Below, one piece after another: positions 1 through 5,675 of a DNA stretch of 7,598 nt. How positions within the stretch are numbered: position 1 is the first letter of the stretch; every line of letters starts with the position of its first letter. The position numbers and the translations under genes are program-made. The stretch is from Campylobacteraceae bacterium. GTDB taxonomy: Bacteria; Campylobacterota; Campylobacteria; Campylobacterales; Sulfurospirillaceae. The notes under the pieces were generated by a model. The model did no database searches, was not told the DNA's origin, and saw nothing but the letters and a program-made list of their open reading frames with translations. Location: positions 1 to 7,598 of the forward strand of contig JALUXQ010000195.1 in assembly GCA_027013265.1 (NCBI GenBank). Direction: 5' to 3'.

Positions 1-153
1 CGAAGCTTTTGCTGTTTTAGCAAAATAAAGTGCTTTCAAATGTCCACTTACTTTACCTTCTTTAAATGCACCAGCAAGTGAATCTGCTGCGAATGCACTA
101 GCAGAAAGACCTACAACTGTTATAGCCGCCAAGCTAAGTTTAGCTAATTTCAT
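1..153 (-). CDS. Secreted protein, probable OprD-like outer-membrane porin (5' part only)
   Basis: The first 51 codons of a minus-strand gene are present; the rest lies beyond the left edge. The start ATG (complement of 151-153) follows a good ribosome binding site, AAGGAG, 5 nt away. The protein opens with a clear Sec signal peptide: basic residues K2 and K5, a hydrophobic core at about residues 6-19, and an AFA|AD cleavage site after A22. The mature start, DSLAGAFKEGKVSGHLKALY, reads like the 'F.eGkv.G.lra.YF' first beta-strand of the OprD/Opr-family porins common in Campylobacterota. Such porins form beta-barrel channels for small solutes in the outer membrane. The signal peptide is seen directly; the porin call is inferred from this short mature stretch and family resemblance. 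It could be another outer-membrane barrel. It has its own promoter and is not in an operon with yebC in any obvious way. Confidence 0.6.
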   Translation of the reverse strand, partial: MKLAKLSLAAITVVGLSASAFAADSLAGAFKEGKVSGHLKALYFAKTAKAS

Positions 154-185
154 ATTTTCTCCTTGAAAAATTTTTTTACGAGGGT

Positions 186-214
186 ATTGTAGCACAAAGT
201 TTTAAGAAATACAA
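186..214 (-). promoter_or_regulatory. Candidate sigma70 promoter for the porin gene
   Basis: On the minus strand, TTGTAT (complement of 209-214) is followed after exactly 17 bp by TACAAT (complement of 186-191). The -10 matches TATAAT at 5 of 6 positions and is preceded by TGC, making an extended -10. Transcription would start near 178-180 and leave a leader of about 25 nt containing the AAGGAG ribosome binding site. The -35 is weak (TTG matches only), as is usual in Campylobacterota. Confidence 0.5.
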
Positions 215-260
215 TAAAAAATGGAGAATTTTAGGAGAAATTTAGCATATTGTTACAAAA

Positions 261-290
261 AAGAGTAAATGAACGGTAAATTTAGCTCTT
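261..290 (-). terminator. Possible Rho-independent terminator (AT-rich hairpin plus T-run), minus strand
   Basis: Read on the minus strand, AAGAGCTAAAT pairs with ATTTACTCTT (one bulged C) around a 9-nt loop, and the 3' arm runs straight into a run of six T. It lies downstream of yebC, 73 nt past the stop, and upstream of the porin promoter, so it could end yebC transcription. The stem is AT-rich and therefore weak; a stronger hairpin without a T-run lies nearer yebC at 321-354. Confidence 0.3.
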
Positions 291-320
291 GATTTATGAT
301 AGATTTACAATATTTAGAGA

Positions 321-354
321 TGCAAGATAAAATCATATAAATTTTTATCTTGCA
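321..354 (-). terminator. Perfect 12-bp hairpin just after the yebC stop codon
   Basis: TGCAAGATAAAA (321-332) is the exact reverse complement of TTTTATCTTGCA (343-354), with a 10-nt loop. It begins 8 nt after the yebC stop codon, the usual place for a terminator or a 3'-end-protecting hairpin. After the stem the minus strand reads TCTCTAAATA, which is only weakly U-rich, so a true intrinsic terminator is not certain. It may act together with the hairpin and T-run at 261-290. Confidence 0.5.
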
Positions 355-362
355 GTTTTCAA

Positions 363-1073
363 CTAGCCTATATTTGTATAGACCGCTTGGACATCATCGT
401 CATCTTCAACTTTTTCTACCACTCTTTGTATGTCTGCTAGCTGCTCATCAGTGAAGCTCACAGGTGTATTTGCTATGCGCTCAAGTGTGGCTTTTTTGAG
501 TTCAATTCCCATTTTTTCTAGTGCATGTGAGAGATTTCCAAAATCTTTATAATCTCCATGAATTAGCACCAATCCACCCTCTTCTTCTATCTCTTCAAGT
601 CCCGCATCTATGAGTTCTAGCTCTATCTCATCCAAATCCATCTCTTCTGTTTTGTCAAATTCAAAAACAGCTTTTCTCGAAAACATAAAATCCAAAGAGC
701 CATTATTTAACATCTCTGCACCACTTTTTTTGAAATTGAACTTTACTTTTGCGACTGTTCTTGTTGGATTATCTGTTGCACACTCTACGAAAAATAGTGA
801 CCCATGAGGTCCTTTGCCCTCATATGTAACTTCGCTAAGGGTTGCTACATCTTTACTATTTGCCCTTTTTATGGCAGCTTCTATATTGTCTTTTGGCATA
901 TTTTCTGCTTTTGCATTTAAGATAGCGGTTCTTAGTTTTGCATTGCTTTCAGGGTCACATCCGCCCTCTTTTGCCGCCATCGTAATGCTTCTACCAAGTC
1001 TTGGAAATACTCTTGACATATTTCCCCATCTTTTCATTTTAGCCGCTTTTCTATACTCAAAAGCTCTTCCCAT
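363..1073 (-). CDS. yebC: YebC/PmpR (TACO1) family protein
   Basis: The 236-residue product matches the whole YebC family length. The N-terminal three-helix domain (about residues 1-75) carries MGRAFEYRKAAK, the AAKEGG motif and a KLRTAI..AKAENMPKDNIEAAIKRA segment that aligns with the family's 'lr.ai..A...nMPkd.I..AI.ra'. The TYEGKGPHG box (about residue 83) and CATDNPTRTVA follow. An acidic C-terminal half ends in a VEDDDDVQAVYTNIG tail typical of the family. YebC proteins were long annotated as DNA-binding regulators; more recent work assigns members a role in translation, relieving ribosome stalling at difficult motifs such as proline runs. The MGRAFEYR start, in place of the common MAGHSKW, is the form usual in Campylobacterota. 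The start ATG has AAGGAAA 4 nt upstream. It is divergent from the histidine kinase and probably monocistronic, with no evident link to the transporter. Confidence 0.93.
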   Translation of the reverse strand: MGRAFEYRKAAKMKRWGNMSRVFPRLGRSITMAAKEGGCDPESNAKLRTAILNAKAENMPKDNIEAAIKRANSKDVATLSEVTYEGKGPHGSLFFVECATDNPTRTVAKVKFNFKKSGAEMLNNGSLDFMFSRKAVFEFDKTEEMDLDEIELELIDAGLEEIEEEGGLVLIHGDYKDFGNLSHALEKMGIELKKATLERIANTPVSFTDEQLADIQRVVEKVEDDDDVQAVYTNIG

Positions 1074-1082
1074 ATCATTTCC

Positions 1083-1111
1083 TTGTATTACTTTTTTAGA
1101 TGTGGTATTAT
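1083..1111 (+). promoter_or_regulatory. Candidate sigma70 promoter for the kinase-regulator operon
   Basis: TTGTAT (1083-1088) and TATTAT (1106-1111) are separated by 17 bp, in the 78-bp spacer between yebC and the kinase. Transcription would start near 1118 and leave a leader of about 34 nt carrying AAGGAAAG at 1138-1145. TATACT at 1109-1114 is an alternative -10. The call rests on consensus matching in AT-rich DNA, so it is tentative. Confidence 0.4.
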
Positions 1112-1112
1112 A
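1107..1112 (-). promoter_or_regulatory. Perfect TATAAT -10 for yebC, overlapping the divergent promoter
   Basis: The complement of 1107-1112 reads TATAAT, a perfect -10, about 34 bp upstream of the yebC ATG. No good -35 stands 16-18 bp further upstream (CTTACT at best); AT-rich DNA with short A/T runs takes its place, as often seen in Campylobacterota. This -10 shares five of its six base pairs with the opposite-strand -10 proposed for the kinase gene. Confidence 0.45.
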
Positions 1113-1151
1113 CTATATATTTTATTTATAGTAAGTTAAGGAAAGATAGAG

Positions 1152-3791
1152 TTGAAAAAATCGAGACATCTTTACAGGCTAAGAGACATAGAGAGGATTT
1201 TAGTCTATTTCCCTATATTTTTTATCCTGTTTTTATCTTTAGTCTCATTTGTGGTATCTACTCTGGTGTTGGACTTTAACAAGAAATCTAAACTTGATTT
1301 GATTGCTCAAAAAACAAAACTTCAAAAGTCATACGAACATAGCAAGCTACTGCAAAGATATATAAATATAAATATAAACAGAGTAAATCAACACTTTAAA
1401 AATGTAGAAAAGACGATCTCTTTATATGCTCATGAGATAGATGGCGTGATAGATGGACTAAATTCGAGCAAAAAGCGTATAACTATCAAAATTTTAAAGC
1501 CTTTTTTGAGAGACTTGGAGTTTAATCATGAGATTAATTTTGTCATATTTAAAAGAGATAATCTTAGTGTGCTCTACGGGCAAGACACTATCAAAAATGT
1601 GCAAAAACTGATATTTAACAACTATAACAATCCGAAATCTCTCTACTTGACACTTTTGTATATAGCTTCCCAAGGAGAGAGAAATAGCTTTTATTGGAAA
1701 GATGATGTTAAGCAGACTATACAGGTAAATTATTTTAAATACAATAAAAAACTCGACTGGTATATAGGCGTTTTTTCAACTTCAGACAATCTGAAAAAAT
1801 TCACAGCTAAAACATTTTTTAATGCCATGCGGGATGATATAGCTAAAGATAAGAGGTACTATTTTTACTTTTATGATTATAGTGACAGGTATTTTTATAA
1901 CTATTTTGATGAAAAAAAATGGCTTGGACTAAGAGATGTCCTCCCAACACTTGGACTAAAAGAGTCTTCAATGATAAAGAATTTTGCTTTTAGATTGGAT
2001 CGTAAAAACTATACTTACAAAAACTTTCACAACTTTTATAAGTATAGTTTTGGTGTTGGCATGAAGATTAATAAACCAATGGTGTCGGATAAAAACTTGC
2101 TGCTTAAGAGAAAAATTGAAGAAGAGTTTAGAAGCAAAAAAAGAGCAGCGACTATGATAATAGTCGCATTTTCTCTTATTTTGGTTTTTTCTTCCTTTGG
2201 TTTTGCAAGCTTTATCAAAAAAATATTTTCAACATATAATAAAAGATTTGAAAATAAAAATATGCTACTTAGCAAGTGGAAAGAGAGATATGAGCTAGCT
2301 ATCATAGCTACAAATGATGGGCTTTGGGATATAAATTTTAAGACAGGAAGAGTCTTTTTCTCAAATACTTGGCTTGATATGTTTGGTTATAGCAGAGGCG
2401 AGATAAACTCCTACAATGAGTGGCTAAATTTGATTCATCATGATGACAGAGACAATGTCATAAAGAAGATGGATGAACATAGTATCGGAAAAATTGACCA
2501 CTTTATGGCGGAGTACAGACTAAAGACCAAGGTTGGCAGGTACAAATGGACTCTTGCACGCGGAAAAATATTTTTTGATGAAGATGGCAATCCTGAGAGG
2601 CTATTGATGATGGCGATGAATATAGTAGAGAGAAAGAGGATAGAGAGGACACTGGATGATACTTGGAGACTCGTGCAAGAAGGAGATATTGTACTTCTTA
2701 GATGGTTAAATGACGAAAATCTAACTGTCACATTTGTCTCAAACAGTATCTCAAAATTTGGATATACTCCAGATGATTTGCTCCAAAAAACAACTATGTA
2801 TGCTGATATAATCTATAAAGAAGATTTGGATATGGTTATGGAGTCTTTGAGACAGCATATAGAAAATGGTTTGGAGAGTTTTTCCTGCACATATCGTATA
2901 AAAAACAAAGATGATGGAAGTCTTAGATGGGTATTTTCACATGCGATTTTTATCAAAGATGATTTCTCACATGTGACTGATTTGTATGGATATATATATG
3001 ATATAACAGCGATAAAACATGGTGAACATGAGCTAGAGCTAAAAGTCAAAGAAGAGGTTGGCAAAAATATCGCAAAAGATAAGATACTTGTTCAGCAAAA
3101 TAAACTAGCAGCCATGGGAGAGATGATAGGAGCAATAGCACACCAATGGAGGCAACCGCTAAATAATATATCACTTATTTTACACTTTATTAGAGACAAT
3201 TTTGATAATAGCAAGCTTAACAAAGAGATGATGAGTAACTATGTAGATAAAGGAAAAAAACAGATAGAGTATATGTCACATACGATTGATGATTTTAGAA
3301 ATTTTTATAAACCATCCAAGAAGAGAGCTAGGTTTGGTATCGAGGAGGCACTGAATTCTACTGTTGAAATCATGAATGCGAAGCTAGAGCAGAAAGATAT
3401 ACAAGTTGAGATATTGGTAGAGGATTTTATGTTGCTTGGTTTTGAAAATGAGTTTAAGCAGGTAGTTTTAAATATAATATCAAATGCGAAAGATGCAATT
3501 TTTCAGAAAAAAGAGAAAAATAAGGATTTTAAAGGTATTGTTTATCTCATAGGAAAAAAATATAGAAAAAATTATGAAATAATCATCTCAAATAACGGTT
3601 CGCAAATCAAAGAAGAGATAATAGATAGGATATTTGAGCCATATTTTACTACTAAATTTGCAAAGCAAGGTACTGGTATTGGTCTTTATATGGCAAAGAT
3701 GATTATAGAAAATAGTATGTTAGGAACAATAGAAGTTAAAAATATAAAAGATGGTGTAGAGTTTAAAATAATCTTGCCGACAGAAGGATAG
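1152..3791 (+). CDS. Membrane PAS-PAS sensor histidine kinase with large periplasmic domain
   Basis: This 879-residue protein autophosphorylates on a histidine and should pass the phosphate to the response regulator encoded next. Order of parts: TM1 (about 16-40); a roughly 290-residue periplasmic domain, probably double Cache from two 'W/Y..G.g' strand units (DWYIGVFST, YKYSFGVGMKI); TM2 (about 332-355); PAS1 (about 380-495); PAS2 (about 505-620); a short coiled coil; the phospho-acceptor helix with AIAHQWRQPLNN, His at 664; and a HATPase_c domain. The ATPase domain shows the N box ending in N778, EPYFTTK, and GTGIGL at 840-845. The G1 box reads NNGSQI (814-819) in place of the usual DxGxG. 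The start is TTG, supported by AAGGAAAG 6 nt upstream and an in-frame stop at 1137-1139, so no upstream ATG is possible. The ligand is unknown; the neighbouring TAXI transporter suggests the imported solute or its receptor. The kinase call is secure; the Cache assignment and ligand are inferred. Confidence 0.93.
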   Translation: MKKSRHLYRLRDIERILVYFPIFFILFLSLVSFVVSTLVLDFNKKSKLDLIAQKTKLQKSYEHSKLLQRYINININRVNQHFKNVEKTISLYAHEIDGVIDGLNSSKKRITIKILKPFLRDLEFNHEINFVIFKRDNLSVLYGQDTIKNVQKLIFNNYNNPKSLYLTLLYIASQGERNSFYWKDDVKQTIQVNYFKYNKKLDWYIGVFSTSDNLKKFTAKTFFNAMRDDIAKDKRYYFYFYDYSDRYFYNYFDEKKWLGLRDVLPTLGLKESSMIKNFAFRLDRKNYTYKNFHNFYKYSFGVGMKINKPMVSDKNLLLKRKIEEEFRSKKRAATMIIVAFSLILVFSSFGFASFIKKIFSTYNKRFENKNMLLSKWKERYELAIIATNDGLWDINFKTGRVFFSNTWLDMFGYSRGEINSYNEWLNLIHHDDRDNVIKKMDEHSIGKIDHFMAEYRLKTKVGRYKWTLARGKIFFDEDGNPERLLMMAMNIVERKRIERTLDDTWRLVQEGDIVLLRWLNDENLTVTFVSNSISKFGYTPDDLLQKTTMYADIIYKEDLDMVMESLRQHIENGLESFSCTYRIKNKDDGSLRWVFSHAIFIKDDFSHVTDLYGYIYDITAIKHGEHELELKVKEEVGKNIAKDKILVQQNKLAAMGEMIGAIAHQWRQPLNNISLILHFIRDNFDNSKLNKEMMSNYVDKGKKQIEYMSHTIDDFRNFYKPSKKRARFGIEEALNSTVEIMNAKLEQKDIQVEILVEDFMLLGFENEFKQVVLNIISNAKDAIFQKKEKNKDFKGIVYLIGKKYRKNYEIIISNNGSQIKEEIIDRIFEPYFTTKFAKQGTGIGLYMAKMIIENSMLGTIEVKNIKDGVEFKIILPTEG

Positions 3792-3794
3792 AGC

Positions 3795-4499
3795 ATGGAT
3801 ATTACAAGAGTTTTATTGGTCGAAGACGAGGTGGATGCTAGAGAGATTTTGAGTTTTTATCTAAATACTATTTTTGAAGATGTTGTGGTGGCATCTGATG
3901 GGCAAGATGGTTTGGAAATATTTAAAGAAGAGCAAAAAAATGGCAAGTGTTTTGATTTGGTTTTAACCGATATCAAGATGCCAAGGCTCAATGGCATGGA
4001 TATGATAGAGAAGATACTTTCGATAAAAGAGAGTCAAAAGTTTATAATAGTCTCAGCATACAAAGATGAAGAGAAGCTTCTAAAATCTATAAATTTTCGA
4101 GTTTTGGGCTACTTCTTAAAGCCTATAAATGTTGATAACATGATGGAGATACTAAAAAAAGCAAAAGCAGAAGTTTTAAAAGAGAAAAAACGAAACAGAA
4201 GTGAAAAACTGCTCAAGATAAATGAAAACTATAACTACTCTTTGACTCAACATCTCTTGTACCACAACTCCTCTTTAGTAAAACTCTCAAAAAAAGAGAC
4301 TGAACTTCTAAATGTTTTGGCGGAAAATATAGGTAAAATTGTGACCATAAAAGAGTGTAAACTTGCTCTTTGGGGTGATGTAAATAAATCAGATACAACT
4401 TTTAGAACAGTCATGAAGAGACTCAAAGATAAAATTATCACAGATGATTTTATACTCTCCTTAAAAGGTCAAGGCTATATGATTGAAAAAATAGTGTAA
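3795..4499 (+). CDS. OmpR/PhoB-family response regulator
   Basis: The 234-residue cytoplasmic regulator has a receiver domain (about 1-120) with the full active site: acidic pair E10/D11, phospho-acceptor D59 in LVLTDIKMP, S87 in IIVSAY and K109 in YFLKP. A Lys/Glu-rich linker follows (about 120-142), then a winged-helix DNA-binding domain (about 143-234) with VKLSKKETELL, LALWGD, a recognition helix at about 199-214 (SDTTFRTVMKRLKDKI) and the C-terminal GQGY wing. Proteins of this class bind DNA as head-to-tail dimers on direct repeats spaced about 11 bp. The ATG lies 3 nt after the kinase stop, and its ribosome binding site (GAAGGA) is inside the last kinase codons, so the two are almost certainly co-transcribed and translationally coupled. 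The likely target is the TRAP transporter downstream, where an 11-bp-period repeat is present. The specific regulator name is unknown. Confidence 0.93.
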   Translation: MDITRVLLVEDEVDAREILSFYLNTIFEDVVVASDGQDGLEIFKEEQKNGKCFDLVLTDIKMPRLNGMDMIEKILSIKESQKFIIVSAYKDEEKLLKSINFRVLGYFLKPINVDNMMEILKKAKAEVLKEKKRNRSEKLLKINENYNYSLTQHLLYHNSSLVKLSKKETELLNVLAENIGKIVTIKECKLALWGDVNKSDTTFRTVMKRLKDKIITDDFILSLKGQGYMIEKIV

Positions 4500-4532
4500 A
4501 ATCGTAACACTCAAAGCAAAATTTCTACATGT

Positions 4533-4561
4533 AAACAATAATAAAACAATTCTGAAACTTT
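4533..4561 (+). promoter_or_regulatory. Candidate response-regulator operator: three 7-mers at 11-bp period
   Basis: AAACAAT occurs at 4533-4539 and again, identical, at 4544-4550. A third partial copy, AAACTTT, lies at 4555-4561 (5 of 7 matches). Starts are exactly 11 bp apart, with 4-bp spacers. This 7+4 layout is that of PhoB/OmpR-type boxes. The array covers the place where a -35 would be and ends 7 bp before the extended -10 at 4566-4574. It lies between an OmpR-family gene and the transporter it may control. The repeats are seen; their function is inferred. Confidence 0.4.
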
Positions 4562-4565
4562 AATA

Positions 4566-4574
4566 TGGTATATT
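4566..4574 (+). promoter_or_regulatory. Extended -10 of the TRAP transporter operon
   Basis: TGGTATATT fits an extended -10 (TGn followed by TATATT, 5 of 6 to consensus). The hexamer 17 bp upstream (ACAATT, 4546-4551) is a poor -35, consistent with a promoter that needs an activator. Transcription would start near 4581 and give a leader of about 20 nt containing AAGGAG. No terminator is seen between the regulator stop and here, so read-through from the kinase operon may add to expression. Confidence 0.4.
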
Positions 4575-4600
4575 TTACTAAAATCACACAAGGAGATTAT

Positions 4601-5620
4601 ATGATTAAGAGTAAGATGCTCAGTAGAGTTTTAGTTACGACAGCTGTTGCTGTTTCGTTGGTGGGCACACTAAATGCTGCTCCAAAGGAGAAGAAGTATA
4701 TCATCGCAACTGCTAGTACAGGTGGAACTTACTATCCTGTAGGAGTTGGTATCGCAACAATTGCAAGCTTAAAACTTGCTAAAAAATACAAAATGACATT
4801 TTCTGCAATGACAAGCGCAGGAAGTGGTGAAAATGTTGATATGATTGACAAAGGTGAAGTAAATTTTGCGATTTTACAAGGTCTGTTTGGCTCTATGGCT
4901 TGGCAAGGAAAAGCAAAGTACGATGGAAAGCCAAGAAAAAATCTAAGATCAGTCTCAATGCTATGGCAAAATGTTGAGCAGTTTACTGTTTACAACAAAT
5001 ATGCAAAAACTGGCAATATAATGGATCTTAAAAACCTGTATGGCGAAAAATTTTCAATTGGTGGACGAAATTCAGGCAGTAGAGTTTCAGCTGAGACAAT
5101 TATGAAAGCTTTAGGAATTGATTACAATAAAATGGATCTCCAATATCTAGGCTATACCCCTAGTTCAACTGCGCTCCAAGATGGTAAAATTGTGGGTATG
5201 AATACCCCATCAGGTCCTCCAACAAGTGCTGTTACAAACGCGTTTGCTACGATTGGTGCTAGTAAACTGAAGGTATTAGAGTTCAATAGTGATAATCTAA
5301 AGCAGATACAAAAAAGCTGGCCTGTATGGACACCATATACTATAAAGGCTGGAACTTATCCAGGTCAAAAAGCAGATATTCATACTATAGCTCAGCCAAA
5401 TTTATTGGTTGTTACAAAAGATACACCAGTTCAAACTGTCTATCTTTTGACAAAAACTATATATGAAAATCTACCTTTCTTGCACTCAGTTCACAAAGCA
5501 ACAAAAGCTATGAGTTTGCAAAAAGCGATAGATGGTCTTCCTATGCCGCTTCACCCAGGAGCTGCAAAATACTACAAAGAACAAGGTATAAAAATACCAG
5601 CTAGACTAATAGCCAACTAA
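4601..5620 (+). CDS. TAXI-family TRAP transporter solute-binding protein
   Basis: This 339-residue periplasmic receptor captures a solute for the TRAP permease encoded next. A Sec signal peptide is plain: K3/K5/R9, a hydrophobic core at about 10-24, and cleavage after A26 or A27. The TAXI signature follows at 33-48 (IIATASTGGTYYPVG). Further family features are SAGSGENVDMIDKGEVNFAI, NTPSGPP (201-207), and the C-terminal LPMPLHPGA (313-321) followed by AKYYKEQGI. The chosen ATG has AAGGAG 5 nt upstream; an in-frame ATG at 4565 would add 12 residues but has no ribosome binding site, overlaps the predicted -10 and would spoil the signal peptide. The few TAXI proteins with known ligands bind glutamate/glutamine or 2-oxoglutarate; the ligand here cannot be read from sequence. 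It is the first gene of its likely operon, with a hairpin between it and the permease. Confidence 0.95.
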   Translation: MIKSKMLSRVLVTTAVAVSLVGTLNAAPKEKKYIIATASTGGTYYPVGVGIATIASLKLAKKYKMTFSAMTSAGSGENVDMIDKGEVNFAILQGLFGSMAWQGKAKYDGKPRKNLRSVSMLWQNVEQFTVYNKYAKTGNIMDLKNLYGEKFSIGGRNSGSRVSAETIMKALGIDYNKMDLQYLGYTPSSTALQDGKIVGMNTPSGPPTSAVTNAFATIGASKLKVLEFNSDNLKQIQKSWPVWTPYTIKAGTYPGQKADIHTIAQPNLLVVTKDTPVQTVYLLTKTIYENLPFLHSVHKATKAMSLQKAIDGLPMPLHPGAAKYYKEQGIKIPARLIAN

Positions 5621-5626
5621 TACACC

Positions 5627-5658
5627 TAGTCTGTGGCAAGACAATCTGCCACAGACTA
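5627..5658 (+). other. Strong intercistronic hairpin between receptor and permease genes
   Basis: A perfect 12-bp stem (TAGTCTGTGGCA at 5627-5638 with TGCCACAGACTA at 5647-5658) encloses an 8-nt loop. It starts 6 nt after the TAXI stop codon and ends 17 nt before the permease GTG. The 3' side reads CTTCTAGGAG, with no T-run, so it does not look like a full intrinsic terminator. More likely it protects the upstream message from 3' exonucleases or partly lowers read-through, giving more receptor than permease. CCTAG (5625-5629) can also pair with CTAGG (5662-5666), which overlaps the permease ribosome binding site, so an alternative fold might affect its translation. Confidence 0.6.
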
Positions 5659-5675
5659 CTTCTAGGAGAGAGACT

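Noticed and set aside
610..1131. Plus-strand open frames at 610-807 and 814-1131 opposite yebC.
   Set aside because: They lie antisense to a confidently identified gene. Their low-complexity, Ser/Leu-rich products are what reverse reading of such a gene gives, and they show no ribosome binding site or recognisable motif.
1912..1919. Run of eight A in the kinase gene as a possible phase-variation tract.
   Set aside because: Runs of A this long are common in Lys-rich, AT-rich genes. The frame is intact, and variable tracts in this phylum are usually longer or made of G/C.
2036..3064. Minus-strand open frames inside the kinase gene (2036-2305, 2438-2731, 2813-3064).
   Set aside because: They are antisense shadows of an intact 879-codon gene and have no family features.
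4213..4441. Minus-strand open frames inside the response-regulator gene (4213-4398, 4247-4441).
   Set aside because: They are antisense to the conserved winged-helix coding region and no motif is seen.
4565..4600. Upstream in-frame ATG at 4565 as the start of the TAXI gene.
   Set aside because: It has no ribosome binding site and falls in the predicted -10, and the extra residues would place charged and polar sequence before a normal signal peptide. ATG 4601 has AAGGAG at the right distance.
5627..5658. Hairpin after the TAXI gene as a true Rho-independent terminator.
   Set aside because: No T-run follows the stem, and the functionally linked permease gene begins 17 nt downstream with its own ribosome binding site but no convincing promoter.
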